A stretch of 58,871 nucleotides of DNA, from assembly GCF_902459615.1 (NCBI RefSeq), contig NZ_CABPSA010000015.1, positions 1 through 58,871 on the forward strand. The letters are read 5' to 3'. This DNA is from Pandoraea commovens (GTDB taxonomy: Bacteria > Pseudomonadota > Gammaproteobacteria > Burkholderiales > Burkholderiaceae). The notes under the pieces are model-generated. The model had not been told where the DNA came from and did no database searches. It was given only the letters and a program-made list of their open reading frames with translations. The position numbers and the translations under genes are program-made. Shown here piece by piece: positions 36,497-46,208 of the stretch (the stretch's first letter is position 1; every line of letters begins with the position of its first letter).

Positions 36497-37123
36497 TCAG
36501 GCACGCGGCAGCGCGCTCGCCGCGCGGGCCAGACGCGTAATGCCGTCCCAGTCCTTCGCGTCGACCAGCGCCTTGGGCGTGAGCCACGAGCCGCCCACAC
36601 ACACCACGTTCGGCTGCGCCAGATACGACGGTGCCGACTCCGCGCTGATGCCGCCCGTCGGGCAGAAGCGCACCTCGCGGAACGGGCCGTAAAGCGCCTT
36701 GAGCATCGGCACACCGCCCGAAGGCTCGGCCGGGAAGAACTTCACCGTCTCGTAACCGTCGGCGAGCGCCGCCAGAATGTCCGAGGGCGTCACCACGCCC
36801 GGCAGCAGCGGCAGACCGGCCGCCTTGGCGGCTGCGCCCAGCGCTGGCGTATAACCCGGCGACACGCCGAAGCGCGCACCGGCGGCCACGGCCTGCGCCA
36901 TTTCTTCGGGACGCGTAAGCGTGCCCACGCCAACGATCAGTTCGTCCGACAGTCCGGCCACATGGCGGATGACGTCCATCGCCGCCGGCGTCCGCAGCGT
37001 GATTTCGAGCACGCGCACGCCGCCCGCGAGCAATGCACGCGAGACCTGCTCACCCTGCTCGACGTTATCGAACTGGAGCACCGGAACCACGGGGCCGGCA
37101 CGAACGATGTCATTGATGTTCAT
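36497..37123 (-). CDS. eda: 2-Dehydro-3-deoxy-6-phosphogluconate (KDPG) aldolase
   Basis: The protein has 208 residues. The Schiff-base lysine is K128 in YETVKFFPAE, and the catalytic glutamate E40 is in VLEITLRT. It splits KDPG to pyruvate and glyceraldehyde 3-phosphate, the last Entner-Doudoroff step. It follows edd by 34 bases. Confidence 0.95.
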   Translation of the reverse strand: MNINDIVRAGPVVPVLQFDNVEQGEQVSRALLAGGVRVLEITLRTPAAMDVIRHVAGLSDELIVGVGTLTRPEEMAQAVAAGARFGVSPGYTPALGAAAKAAGLPLLPGVVTPSDILAALADGYETVKFFPAEPSGGVPMLKALYGPFREVRFCPTGGISAESAPSYLAQPNVVCVGGSWLTPKALVDAKDWDGITRLARAASALPRA

Positions 37124-37157
37124 TACGTTTTCCTTGAATGCAGTGACGTAGTGCTCG

Positions 37158-38993
37158 TCACTCGATGCCGAAGAACACGGAAGCGCCCGTTTCCGCCGCG
37201 CCTACGGACGCACGCATGTGCCCGAAGAGCAGACGTCCGGTGTCGTCACCTGACACGTCGACCGGCGCGTTCTCGCGCTCGGCCCACACTTGCGGCGACA
37301 CTTCGGCGTGCAGCATGCCGGTGTTGGCGTCGAGCACGATCGGATCGCCGTCGCACACGCGTGCCAGCGGACCACCGCCAGCCGCTTCGGGCGACACGTG
37401 AATCACCGCAGGCACCTTGCCCGACGCGCCGGACATCCGGCCGTCGGTCACCAGCGCCACGGCAAATCCCTCGTCCTGCAAGACGCCGAGCAGCGGCGTG
37501 AGGCGATGCAGCTCGGGCATGCCATTAGCGCGCGGCCCCTGGCCACGCAACACCACGACCACGTCGCGACGCAGCTCGCCTGCGTCGAACGCGGCCTGGA
37601 CCGCTTCCTGCGAAGTAAATACGCGTGCCGTTGCGGCCACGCGCCGATGTTCCGGCTTGACCGCCGACACCTTGATGACGCCACGTCCCAGATTGCCGTG
37701 CATGAGCCGCAATCCGCCATCGGGGGCGAACGGCTCGGCATGGCCGCGCAAGACGTCACGATCACCACTGTAGGCGCTCCCTGCGCGCCACGCCACCCCT
37801 TCGGGCGACAACCACGGCTCGGCGCGGTAGCGCGAGAGGCCCGGACCGGCGACGGTCTTCACGTCGTCGTGCAACAGGCCCGCGTCGAGCAGCTCGCCGA
37901 TCAGGAAGCCCATGCCGCCCGCGGCGTGGAAATGGTTCACGTCGGCTTTGCCGTTCGGATAGACGCGCGCCATGAGCGGCACGATGGCCGACAGCGCGTC
38001 GAAATCGTCCCAGTCGATGATGATGCCCGCCGCACGAGCCATCGCCACGAGGTGCAGCGTGTGATTGGTCGAGCCGCCCGTGGCCAGCAGGCCGACGATG
38101 CCGTTGACGACGGCACGCTCGTCGACCACATGGCCGACGGGGGTGTATTCGGGGGTGTCTGCGCCGATGGCCAGCACGCGCGCGAGCGCCGCGTCGGTGA
38201 GCGCATCGCGCAGGGGCGTGTGCGGGTGCACGAAGGCTGCGCCCGGCAGATGCAGACCCATGATTTCCATGAGCAACTGATTGCTGTTGGCCGTGCCGTA
38301 GAACGTGCACGTGCCCGCACCGTGATACGCCTGCGATTCGGCTTCGAGCAGCGCGTCGCGGCCCACTTTGCCGGTGGCGTACAACTGGCGGATCTTGGCC
38401 TTCTCGTCGTTCGACAAACCGCTCGCCATCGGGCCAGCGGGCACGAAGATCGTCGGCAGATGCCCGAACTGCAAGGCGCCGATCACGAGACCCGGCACGA
38501 TCTTGTCGCACACGCCGAGCATCAGCGCGGCGTCGAACATGTTGTGCGACAGGGCGACGGCCGTGCTCATGGCGATGATTTCGCGCGAGAACAGCGATAG
38601 CTCCATGCCCGCATTGCCTTGCGTGACGCCGTCGCACATGGCGGGCACGCCGCCTGCGACCTGCGCCGTTGCGCCCAGCTTGCGGGCCGCCTCACGCAGA
38701 CGCGCCGGGTATTGCTCGTACGGCTGATGCGCCGAGAGCATGTCGTTGTACGCCGTGACGATGCCCACGTTCGGGCGACGCTGCTCGCGCAGGATCAGCT
38801 TGTCGTTGGCAGGCATGGCCGCGAAACCGTGCGCCAGGTTCGCGCAGGACAGCGCGCCGCGCTGCGGAAAGCGACCGGCGCTCGCGTCGATGCGGGCCAG
38901 ATACGCTGCGCGCGTGTCGCGGCTACGCGCTGCAATTCGCGCAGTGACGGCCATTACGGTCGGGTGCAGGGGCTTCTTTTGCTCGGACATCAT
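37158..38993 (-). CDS. edd: 6-Phosphogluconate dehydratase
   Basis: The protein has 611 residues of the IlvD/Edd family, with the signature [14 protein letters not shown] and the [13 protein letters not shown] segment; the iron-sulfur cysteines are present. It dehydrates 6-phosphogluconate to KDPG. It is the first gene of the leftward gluconate unit (edd-eda-gntT-gntK) and diverges from hexR. Two adjacent Met codons make the exact start uncertain by one codon. Confidence 0.96.
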   Translation of the reverse strand: MMSEQKKPLHPTVMAVTARIAARSRDTRAAYLARIDASAGRFPQRGALSCANLAHGFAAMPANDKLILREQRRPNVGIVTAYNDMLSAHQPYEQYPARLREAARKLGATAQVAGGVPAMCDGVTQGNAGMELSLFSREIIAMSTAVALSHNMFDAALMLGVCDKIVPGLVIGALQFGHLPTIFVPAGPMASGLSNDEKAKIRQLYATGKVGRDALLEAESQAYHGAGTCTFYGTANSNQLLMEIMGLHLPGAAFVHPHTPLRDALTDAALARVLAIGADTPEYTPVGHVVDERAVVNGIVGLLATGGSTNHTLHLVAMARAAGIIIDWDDFDALSAIVPLMARVYPNGKADVNHFHAAGGMGFLIGELLDAGLLHDDVKTVAGPGLSRYRAEPWLSPEGVAWRAGSAYSGDRDVLRGHAEPFAPDGGLRLMHGNLGRGVIKVSAVKPEHRRVAATARVFTSQEAVQAAFDAGELRRDVVVVLRGQGPRANGMPELHRLTPLLGVLQDEGFAVALVTDGRMSGASGKVPAVIHVSPEAAGGGPLARVCDGDPIVLDANTGMLHAEVSPQVWAERENAPVDVSGDDTGRLLFGHMRASVGAAETGASVFFGIE

Positions 38994-39048
38994 GTCGTAG
39001 GACTGGACTCGCGATGCACCTGGGGCAGGTGCGATTGGGAGCGGAGTT

Positions 39049-39064
39049 TAGTAGAAATTCTACA
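39049..39064. promoter_or_regulatory. Candidate HexR operator, edd-proximal
   Basis: The sequence TAGTAGAAATTCTACA contains the 13-base palindrome GTAGAAATTCTAC. It lies about 56 bases upstream of the edd start and resembles proteobacterial HexR boxes (TGTA...TACA half-sites). Confidence 0.6.
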
Positions 39065-39178
39065 TCTCATCAATCCAAAGCCATCGACAGTCAGGGTTTT
39101 ACCCAGTCATATCCAATACTTACGCCATATTTTGCCGGATTAAGAAACCTCACTCCATAATGTAAAATGTCGTATTTT

Positions 39179-39193
39179 TGTAGTTTTTGTACA
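39179..39193. promoter_or_regulatory. Candidate HexR operator, hexR-proximal
   Basis: TGTAGTTTTTGTACA matches the published-style HexR consensus TGTARTTWWWTTACA, as I recall it, with one mismatch. It lies about 115 bases upstream of hexR. Confidence 0.65.
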
Positions 39194-39308
39194 TTTCATT
39201 CATGATTTCCGCGTCCGCACCCTCAACCCCGGCGCGGTGCCACGCGGTGTGCGGGTGCTATAGTGAGCGCCGTCCCTTGCCGCACGTCTGCTTTAGTTGC
39301 TGCCTGCC

Positions 39309-40154
39309 ATGCTTAACCGAATCGAAGCCACGCTGACCCAATTGCGCCCATCCGAGCGCAAGCTCGCGACCTATGTGCTGGACGCCCCGCGCGAAGTCGT
39401 CGATCTCTCGATGAACGAACTCGCCGAGCGCGCCAACGTCAGCCAGCCGACGATTGCCCGCTTCTGTCAGGCGGTGGGATGCAGCGGCTATCGCGAATTC
39501 AAGATCCGTCTGGCGCAGGGCATTGCGCAGGGCGTGCCGTTCGTGCACCGCGACGTGCGTCCGGGCGAGCCGGTGCCGGGCATCGCCAGCAAAGTGCTCG
39601 ACCGCACCATCGGCAGCCTGATGCAGGTGCGCAACAATCTCTCACCCGACAGCATCGGCCAGGCGATCGAACTGCTCGCGTCGGCACGACGCATCGAGTT
39701 CTACGGCGCAGGTGCGTCGGGCATCGCCGCGCAGGACATGCAGCACAAGTTCTTCCGCCTCGGCGTACCCGCAGTCGCGTACAGCGATCCGCATGTGTAT
39801 GGCATGTCGGCGGCACTCCTCAAGGAGGGGGACGTTGTTGTGGCGATCTCGAATACGGGACGCACGCAGGATCTGCTCGAAGCCACACAACTGGCGCGCA
39901 CGGCGGGCGCGAGCGTGATCGCCATCACGCACAGTAATTCGCCATTGGCGCGGCAGGCCAGCGTGGCGCTGTTCGCCGACGTCGACGAAGACACCGACGT
40001 GTATTCGCCGCTGACCTCGCGCATCGCCCATCTCGCCATCGGCGACGTGCTCGCGGTCGGCATGGCGTTGCGTCTCGGGGATCGGCTGCCATCGCAACTG
40101 GCACGAGCCAAGGAAGTCATCAACCGGCGACGCACGGCGAACGACGGCAAGTAA
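39309..40154 (+). CDS. hexR: HexR-type transcriptional regulator (RpiR family)
   Basis: The protein has 281 residues. An RpiR-type helix-turn-helix domain covers about 1-80 (NELAERANVSQPTIARFCQAVG), and a sugar isomerase (SIS) domain for phosphosugar binding covers about 120-260 (RIEFYGAGASGIAAQDM, VVAISNTGRTQDLLE). HexR proteins repress Entner-Doudoroff genes and release DNA on binding KDPG. The start at 39309 was chosen over 39297 because family members begin MLNRIE. It faces edd, with candidate operators between. Confidence 0.92.
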   Translation: MLNRIEATLTQLRPSERKLATYVLDAPREVVDLSMNELAERANVSQPTIARFCQAVGCSGYREFKIRLAQGIAQGVPFVHRDVRPGEPVPGIASKVLDRTIGSLMQVRNNLSPDSIGQAIELLASARRIEFYGAGASGIAAQDMQHKFFRLGVPAVAYSDPHVYGMSAALLKEGDVVVAISNTGRTQDLLEATQLARTAGASVIAITHSNSPLARQASVALFADVDEDTDVYSPLTSRIAHLAIGDVLAVGMALRLGDRLPSQLARAKEVINRRRTANDGK

Positions 40155-40199
40155 CCGGATGCGGTGCACCTCAAATGCACCGTACACCGTCAACGAAAA

Positions 40200-40234
40200 A
40201 AGGGGCGAAGCGCCATGACAGCGCTTCGCCCCTT
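40200..40234. terminator. Bidirectional intrinsic terminator
   Basis: A perfect 14-bp stem (40200-40213 with 40221-40234) preceded by an A run separates the convergent hexR and hydroxyacid dehydrogenase genes. Confidence 0.88.
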
Positions 40235-40274
40235 CTCGCTTCTCCACGCAATGTTCCGCGCGTGAAGGCCCGGC

Positions 40275-41240
40275 TTACGGATTCACCACGTTTTGCAGTG
40301 GCTTGCCCGTCAGCGCAGCGATCAGATTGTCGGCAGCGCACGACGCCATCGCGTGACGCGTCTCGTGCGTGGCCGAGCCGATATGCGGCAACGCCACCAC
40401 GTGCTTCATCTTCAGCAGCGGCGAATCGACCGACACCGGCTCACGTTCGAAGACATCGAGACCGGCAGCACGCAGATGCCCGGAGGCCAGCGCGTCGACC
40501 AGCGCGGCTTCGTCGATCACCTTGCCACGCGCCGCGTTGATGAAGATCGCACCGCGCTTCATCTGCGCGAATTCCTTCGCACCGATCAGACGCTCCGTGG
40601 CGGGCGACAGCGGCACCAGCGTCACGACGAAATCGGATTGCGCGAGCAGTTCGGGCAACGTGCGATGCTCCGCGCCGTAGGCCTTCTCCGCCGCTTCGTT
40701 GCGCGAGCGGTTGCTGTACAGCACCTTCATGCCGAAGCCGAGGGCGGCGCGGCGCGCCACTGCGCCACCGATGCGTCCCATGCCGACGATGCCCAGCGTC
40801 TTGCCTTGCACATCGGTGCCGAAGTGCTCCTCGCCGAGGCTCGCCTTCCAGCCGCCAGCCTTCACCAGTTCGGCCAGTTCGACCACGCGACGCGCACTCG
40901 ACAACACCAGCGCGAAGACGGTATCGGCGGTGGTTTCCGTCAGCACGTCGGGCGTGTTCATCAGCTTGATGCCACGACGCGTGAGGTCGGGCACATCGAA
41001 CTGGTCGTAGCCCACAGAGATCGTGGCCCACGCCTTGAGCTTCGATGCGCCGTCGAGCAGCGCGGGCGTCGCGTTCACGCCGACACCGATGGCACCGTCC
41101 GCACGGCTGAGCGCCGTCGCGAACTCGGCACGGTTGCCGTCGTTCACGCCGTCGAATTCAGTGAGCGAGAAATGCTCGGCCAATCGTGCACGCACATCAG
41201 GCGGCACGCTCTTGTACAACACAACTTCCGGACGACTCAT
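40275..41240 (-). CDS. D-2-hydroxyacid dehydrogenase (glyoxylate/2-ketogluconate reductase type)
   Basis: The protein has 321 residues. The NAD-binding GMGRIGG motif lies near the middle (about 152-158), and the catalytic Arg (NAARGKVID), Glu and His (LPHIGSATHE) are all present. The best functional guess is reduction of 2-ketogluconate or glyoxylate/hydroxypyruvate (GhrB/TkrA type). The gluconate cluster next door favours the 2-ketogluconate role, but this is inference. Confidence 0.85.
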   Translation of the reverse strand: MSRPEVVLYKSVPPDVRARLAEHFSLTEFDGVNDGNRAEFATALSRADGAIGVGVNATPALLDGASKLKAWATISVGYDQFDVPDLTRRGIKLMNTPDVLTETTADTVFALVLSSARRVVELAELVKAGGWKASLGEEHFGTDVQGKTLGIVGMGRIGGAVARRAALGFGMKVLYSNRSRNEAAEKAYGAEHRTLPELLAQSDFVVTLVPLSPATERLIGAKEFAQMKRGAIFINAARGKVIDEAALVDALASGHLRAAGLDVFEREPVSVDSPLLKMKHVVALPHIGSATHETRHAMASCAADNLIAALTGKPLQNVVNP

Positions 41241-41305
41241 GCTTCACTCCTGGGGGTTGCCGCCACCGGCATCCCCGGCAGCGCGCGAGAGATTCTGCGA
41301 CAGAC

Positions 41306-41923
41306 TCAGCGCTTTGCGCTGGCCTCGGCGAAGGCGCGTTCGAGGAAGTCGAGGCGGTCCTGGCCCCAATACGGCTGGCCTTCGAAGACGAACCACGGCG
41401 CACCGTACACGCCCGCGGCGGCCGCGTCGTCGGTGTTGGCGTCGTAGGCTGCCTGCACGCTTGCGCCATGCGACGCGGCGAGCAGCGACTTGCCGTCGAG
41501 CGACAGGCTATCGGCGAGCGCCTGCAGCGTGGCATCGTCGGCAATGTTGCGCTCTTCGACCCACAACGCATTCGACACCACGCCGACGAGTTCCAGCGCC
41601 TTGTCGGTGCCGTGCGCGAGCTGCGTTGCGATCACAAGCTTTGCCGCCGGATCGCCCGAGACGGGGAAGAACTTCGGTTCGAGGTTCAGTGGCAGGCCGA
41701 GATACTTCGACCAGCGCGCCAGTTCCACCAGACGATACGCCTGACGCTGCGGCGCGCGCTTGGCGAGCGGCAGACCGCCCGAACCGCTGAAGACACGCCC
41801 GAGGTCCATCGGCTTGAGCTGGATCTGCACACCGTAGCGGCGCGCCAGCTCGACGAAACGGGCGTGCCCCATGTAGACATAGGGCGACTGCGTCGCCAGA
41901 AAATACTCACAAGTCAGACTCAC
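41306..41923 (-). CDS. 2-Hydroxychromene-2-carboxylate isomerase-like DsbA-family protein
   Basis: The protein has 205 residues with a thioredoxin/DsbA-like fold. Its start (CEYFLATQSPYVYMGHARF) and the GVYGAPWFVFEGQPYWGQDRLDFLE segment are typical of kappa-GST-like isomerases. Such enzymes use glutathione in aromatic degradation, yet no other degradation genes are near. The start codon is GTG at 41921-41923. Confidence 0.85.
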   Translation of the reverse strand: MSLTCEYFLATQSPYVYMGHARFVELARRYGVQIQLKPMDLGRVFSGSGGLPLAKRAPQRQAYRLVELARWSKYLGLPLNLEPKFFPVSGDPAAKLVIATQLAHGTDKALELVGVVSNALWVEERNIADDATLQALADSLSLDGKSLLAASHGASVQAAYDANTDDAAAAGVYGAPWFVFEGQPYWGQDRLDFLERAFAEASAKR

Positions 41924-42024
41924 GGCAAAACTCCTCTTGCTATCGGTAGGGGGCGCCTATGACTGGCGCTGTTGATGCATGACGTGTTCGATGTGTGTTG
42001 TGCAGGCGACGGTCGCAGGCGTTG

Positions 42025-42441
42025 TCAGAACGGTTTGACGACCACAAGAATCACCGCGCCGAGCAGCCCCAGCACCGGAATCTCGTTGAAGTAGCGATAC
42101 CAGCGATGCGAGCGCGTGTTGCGCCCGGTTTCGAACTTGCGCAGCAGACGGCCGCACGCATGGTGGTAGCCGAGCAGCAGCACCACGATCAGCAGCTTGG
42201 CGTGCAGCCAGCCACCGTAGCGGCCGATGCCGTAGTACAACCAGAGGATCAGTCCGAAAGCGAGCGCCGGGACGGCGAGAATCGTCATGAAGCGATAGAG
42301 CTTGCGCGCCATGAGCAGCAGACGTTGCGTGGCGGCCGGATCGCTCTCCATCGCAAGGTTGACGAAAATGCGCGGCAGATAGAACAGACCGGCAAACCAC
42401 GAAGCGACGAAAACGATGTGAAGCGCTTTGATCCAGAGCAT
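42025..42441 (-). CDS. hemJ: Protoporphyrinogen IX oxidase HemJ
   Basis: The protein has 138 residues with four membrane helices. The heme-ligand histidine is His8 (KALHIVFVASWFAGLFYLPR), and the conserved Lys is in GWLHAKLLIV. HemJ oxidises protoporphyrinogen IX in heme synthesis at the inner membrane. The start at 42441 (MLWIKAL) matches family members; the longer open frame is not family-like. It diverges from ruvC. Confidence 0.9.
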   Translation of the reverse strand: MLWIKALHIVFVASWFAGLFYLPRIFVNLAMESDPAATQRLLLMARKLYRFMTILAVPALAFGLILWLYYGIGRYGGWLHAKLLIVVLLLGYHHACGRLLRKFETGRNTRSHRWYRYFNEIPVLGLLGAVILVVVKPF

Positions 42442-42665
42442 CGGGGACAAGCGGCCCGCCAGCAGGCCGTCGAATATTTTGAACAGCAAGCAATGTACAA
42501 CAATCCGCCGTATCGCGATGCGCAGCGCCACCCGCCAACGGGTGCCGGGCCTGCGGCAAATCGACGCGATGCATTCGACTCGATGCCGCCGGGCTGTGCC
42601 AGAATACGGACCATATTGGCTTTTTTGCCTCACATCGGCGTAGCACGCCGGTCATCGGCCCCCGC

Positions 42666-43208
42666 ATGAGAATTCTTGGTATCGACCCCGGCCTGCGCGT
42701 CACCGGCTTCGGCGTGCTCGAAAAGCACGGCAACCGTCTGCAATATGTGACGAGCGGCGTCATCCGTACCGGCGAAGGCACCCTGCCCGCCCGGCTGCGC
42801 ATCATCTTCGAGAGCGTGGCCGAACTGGTCGACACCTACCGGCCCGATCAGGCCGCCATCGAAAAGGTGTTCGTCAACGTCAACCCGCAATCCACACTAC
42901 TGCTCGGTCAGGCGCGTGGTGCGGCCATCACGGCACTGTCCGTCGGCGGGCTGGAAGTCTTCGAATACACCCCGATGCAACTGAAACAGGCGGTCGTCGG
43001 CTATGGACGTGCGCGCAAGGAGCAGGTGCAGGAGATGGTCACCCGTTTGCTGACCCTCACCGGCACGCCGGGCAAGGACGCCTCCGACGCGCTGGGCGTC
43101 GCCATCTGCCACGCGCACAGCGGCGAAACCTACGCGGCGCTCACCGAAGTCGCGCCCGCGCTGGCCGCCAAGGGCCTGCGTGTGAAACGCGGTCGACTGG
43201 TGGGCTAA
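42666..43208 (+). CDS. ruvC: Crossover junction endodeoxyribonuclease RuvC
   Basis: The protein has 180 residues. It cuts Holliday junctions with RuvAB. The acidic metal-binding residues are visible: Asp7 (GIDPG), Glu66 (AAIEKVF) and Asp138/Asp141 (GKDASDALG). It is followed not by ruvA, as expected, but by ruvB after 55 bases. Confidence 0.96.
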   Translation: MRILGIDPGLRVTGFGVLEKHGNRLQYVTSGVIRTGEGTLPARLRIIFESVAELVDTYRPDQAAIEKVFVNVNPQSTLLLGQARGAAITALSVGGLEVFEYTPMQLKQAVVGYGRARKEQVQEMVTRLLTLTGTPGKDASDALGVAICHAHSGETYAALTEVAPALAAKGLRVKRGRLVG

Positions 43209-43235
43209 AGGGTGGCCCAAAGGGTGGGCTAAGGG
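43199..43235. repeat. Direct repeat in the ruvC-ruvB junction
   Basis: GGTGGGCTAA(A)GGG occurs at 43199-43212 and again at about 43222-43235, overlapping the ruvC stop codon. It fills the place where ruvA is normally found. Confidence 0.8.
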
Positions 43236-43263
43236 CGGACGTCCGAAGCGCTACAATGCATCC

Positions 43264-44334
43264 ATGATCGAAACCGACAAACTCGCCGCCGAGCGCATCA
43301 TTGCGCCCACGCCGGCCTCGCCCAACGAAGAAGCCTTCGAGCGCGCACTGCGCCCCAAGCTGCTCGACGAATACGTCGGTCAGCGCAAGGTACGCGAACA
43401 GCTCGAAATCTTCATCGAGGCGGCCCGCAAGCGCTCGGAACCGCTCGACCACGTGCTGCTCTTCGGCCCGCCGGGTCTGGGCAAGACCACGCTCGCCCAC
43501 ATCATCGCCCGCGAAATGGGCGTGCATCTGCGTCAGACGTCGGGGCCGGTGCTGGAGCGTCCAGGCGATCTCGCCGCGCTGCTGACCAATCTCGAAGCCA
43601 ACGACGTACTGTTCATCGACGAAATCCACCGGCTCTCGCCGGTCGTCGAGGAAATTCTGTACCCGGCGCTGGAGGACTACCAGATCGACATCATGATCGG
43701 CGAAGGTCCGGCGGCGCGCAGCGTCAAGCTCGATCTCCAGCCGTTCACGCTCGTGGGCGCGACGACCCGCGCCGGCATGCTGACGAACCCGCTGCGAGAT
43801 CGCTTCGGAATCGTGGCGCGTCTGGAGTTCTATACGGCAGACGAACTGGCGGGCATCGTGCGCCGCTCGGCGAGCCTGCTCGGCGCAGTGATCGCCGACG
43901 ACGGCGCCTTTGAGATCGCACGCCGCGCACGCGGCACGCCCCGTATCGCCAACCGTTTGCTGCGCCGTGTGCGCGACTACGCCGAAGTGAAGGCCGACGG
44001 TCGCATCACCGCCGCCGTGGCCGACGCCGCACTGTCGATGCTCGACGTCGATGCGGTCGGCTTCGACGTGATGGACCGCAAGCTACTCGAAGCGGTGCTC
44101 CACAAGTTCGACGGCGGCCCGGTCGGCGTCGACAACCTTGCCGCCGCCATCGGCGAAGAGCGCGACACCATCGAAGACGTGATCGAGCCGTTCCTGATCC
44201 AGCAGGGCTTCCTGCAACGTACGCCGCGCGGTCGCGTCGCCACGCTCGCCGCTTACCGTCACTTCGGGCTGGCAGCGCCCGGCAGCGCACCGGAAAGCGG
44301 TTCGCTCTGGTCGCCGGACGCGACGGGCAAGTAG
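43264..44334 (+). CDS. ruvB: Holliday junction ATPase RuvB
   Basis: The protein has 356 residues of the AAA+ family. Walker [10 protein letters not shown] is at 68-76 and Walker B LFIDE at 116-120; the C-terminal winged-helix domain is complete. It drives branch migration together with RuvA. A -10-like TACAAT at 43252-43257 is only six bases before the ATG, and there is no ribosome binding site, so the message could be leaderless. Confidence 0.96.
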   Translation: MIETDKLAAERIIAPTPASPNEEAFERALRPKLLDEYVGQRKVREQLEIFIEAARKRSEPLDHVLLFGPPGLGKTTLAHIIAREMGVHLRQTSGPVLERPGDLAALLTNLEANDVLFIDEIHRLSPVVEEILYPALEDYQIDIMIGEGPAARSVKLDLQPFTLVGATTRAGMLTNPLRDRFGIVARLEFYTADELAGIVRRSASLLGAVIADDGAFEIARRARGTPRIANRLLRRVRDYAEVKADGRITAAVADAALSMLDVDAVGFDVMDRKLLEAVLHKFDGGPVGVDNLAAAIGEERDTIEDVIEPFLIQQGFLQRTPRGRVATLAAYRHFGLAAPGSAPESGSLWSPDATGK

Positions 44335-44426
44335 CGCCCACAGCGACCTTATGGCGACGATACGTCGCAGGTCCGGCGAATCCCTCTGTCGGACAATCGA
44401 CGTTCACGCTCCCCCCAAGGCACGAC

Positions 44427-45413
44427 ATGGCCTCCCACGACGATCTGCCCACCCCGCCCCCGGCAACGCCCCTGCGGCCCGCCGGACCGGTCGTGGGTGT
44501 GTCGGGGCGATTGCGGCACGCCATCGCCATGCGGCTCGTGAGCCTGACGTCCGGCCCCGGTGCCCCGCGCCTGAATTACGACACGCCTGATGGAGACCCG
44601 GGCCTGTTCGGTCCGGACGCCGCCTGCTGGCACGTCCACGGCGATTTCACTTCGATGATGATTGGCGGCGTAAGCGCGCTGCTGCTGCAATCGCTGCATC
44701 CGCTGGCGATGGCCGGTGTCTGGGACCACTCGACTTTCCGGCAGGACGTGATGGGCCGTCTGCGCCGCACCGCGACGTTCATCGGCGGCACGACCTTCGG
44801 CAACACGGCCGACGCCGAAGCGCTGCTCGAACGCGTGCGACGCATCCATCTCCAAGTCAAAGGCACGGCCCCCGATGGGCGGCCGTACGCCGCTTACGAT
44901 CCCGATCTGCTAACGTGGGTGCACGTGGCCGAGACGTCGAGCTTTCTGCGCAGCTATCTCGTCTACAAGAACCCCGCGTTCTCGCTTGACGATCAGGATC
45001 GCTATTACGCAGAAGTTGCTCGCATTGCCATTGCGTTGGGTGCGCGCGATGTGCCGACGAGCGTCGCGCAGATCGACGACTATCTCGCGGCGATGCGCCC
45101 CACGCTCAGCGCAAGCGACCGCACGGAAGAAGTCGTGCGCGTGTTGCGCAACCTGCCCGCACCATTTGCTGGCGCGCGGGTATTCAGTGGACTGCTGTTC
45201 CGAGCGGGGGTCGATCTGCTGCCGGACTGGTCGCAAACGATGCTCGGCTTCGATGAAAAGGCGACGATTCGCCGCCTTACCGTGCGCCCTGCGGTGCGCC
45301 ACATGGCACAGGTCGCACGCTGGTCGATGCGCAACAGCGTGGCGCATCGGGCGCGTCGTCGGGCACTGGCGACACCAGCGGTGGAGGTGACTGCGCCGTC
45401 GCTGGAGCGCTAG
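44427..45413 (+). CDS. DUF2236 / MpaB-type oxygenase family protein
   Basis: The protein has 328 residues. Typical segments of the family are present: LLLQSLHPLAMAGVWDHS around 90-107, FIGGTTFG, and the LLTWVHVAETSSFLRSYL heme-associated region around 155. A few members oxidise polymers or small molecules with a b-type heme; most are uncharacterised. It converges with the histidine phosphatase gene, 12 bases apart. Confidence 0.8.
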   Translation: MASHDDLPTPPPATPLRPAGPVVGVSGRLRHAIAMRLVSLTSGPGAPRLNYDTPDGDPGLFGPDAACWHVHGDFTSMMIGGVSALLLQSLHPLAMAGVWDHSTFRQDVMGRLRRTATFIGGTTFGNTADAEALLERVRRIHLQVKGTAPDGRPYAAYDPDLLTWVHVAETSSFLRSYLVYKNPAFSLDDQDRYYAEVARIAIALGARDVPTSVAQIDDYLAAMRPTLSASDRTEEVVRVLRNLPAPFAGARVFSGLLFRAGVDLLPDWSQTMLGFDEKATIRRLTVRPAVRHMAQVARWSMRNSVAHRARRRALATPAVEVTAPSLER

Positions 45414-45425
45414 ACGCGCGCTCTG

Positions 45426-46133
45426 TTACACCACACGCGGATCGACGCGGTCGCCTGCGGCATCGGCAGGCTTGTCGTTACTCTCGTCGCGCACGGCGTC
45501 GTCCAGATGCGTGACGTCGCCCCAACTCAGCACCTTCCAATGCGCCCCGTCGTACGACAGACGGTTCACGCTGGCATTGAGCAACGGGTACGACCGCGGC
45601 TCGGTCAGGGCCAGCCCCGTCGCGAGCCGGTAGCAGCAATCGAGCACGCCACCATGCGCTACAAGCACCACGCGCTGGCCCGCGTAATCACGCAGGACCC
45701 GCGCGATGAAACCGGTGATGCGCGTATAGAAGCCACGCGTCGACTCGCCGCCAGGAATCACGAAGTCCGGATCGCGGCTCTGCCAACGCACGTAGTCCTG
45801 CGGAAAGTCCGCCTGAATTTCATCGGGCACACGCGTCTCGAAAGCGCCATAGTGGCGCTCCCGAAGACTCGCTGTGCGCACCAGCGGCAATCCGCATGCC
45901 TGCGCAACAGGCTCCGCCGTCTGCACCGCGCGCTGCAAATCGCTCGTCAGCACGTGATCGAACACACTACCGCTCACTGCCATTTCACGTGCAATACGCG
46001 CCCCCAACAACACGGCCTGATGCTCGCCCTCCGCCGACAGCGGAATGTCCGTGTGCCCCTGAATCCGTTTGACGCGGTTCCAGTCGGTCTCGCCGTGGCG
46101 AATCAGGGTCAGGGTCGTGGTCGTGCCGTTCAT
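45426..46133 (-). CDS. Histidine phosphatase family protein (phosphoglycerate mutase-like)
   Basis: The protein has 235 residues. The catalytic RHGE motif is at 12-15 (LTLIRHGETDWN), followed by the IQGHTDIPLS segment and the second histidine in VLVAHGGVLD. It resembles GpmB/CobC-type phosphatases; the substrate is unknown. Confidence 0.88.
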   Translation of the reverse strand: MNGTTTTLTLIRHGETDWNRVKRIQGHTDIPLSAEGEHQAVLLGARIAREMAVSGSVFDHVLTSDLQRAVQTAEPVAQACGLPLVRTASLRERHYGAFETRVPDEIQADFPQDYVRWQSRDPDFVIPGGESTRGFYTRITGFIARVLRDYAGQRVVLVAHGGVLDCCYRLATGLALTEPRSYPLLNASVNRLSYDGAHWKVLSWGDVTHLDDAVRDESNDKPADAAGDRVDPRVV

Positions 46134-46208
46134 CGATGCAATTGCGTGTTCAGGTTAAGCGGAGTGCTGGGCGAGCCGTGAAGCAGGTGGTGAGCAGACG
46201 TGACGTCC

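Larger units (their letters stand above)
38994..39308. other. Divergent promoter region between edd and hexR
   Basis: These 315 bases hold no gene. The middle (39060-39210) is clearly AT-richer than the flanks and contains two HexR-like palindromes, annotated separately. Confidence 0.7.

Noticed and set aside
34108-36540. 810-codon plus-strand open frame opposite gntK and gntT
   Set aside because: Its composition (runs of Arg, His, Gln, Asp) is that of an antisense shadow of membrane-protein coding sequence.
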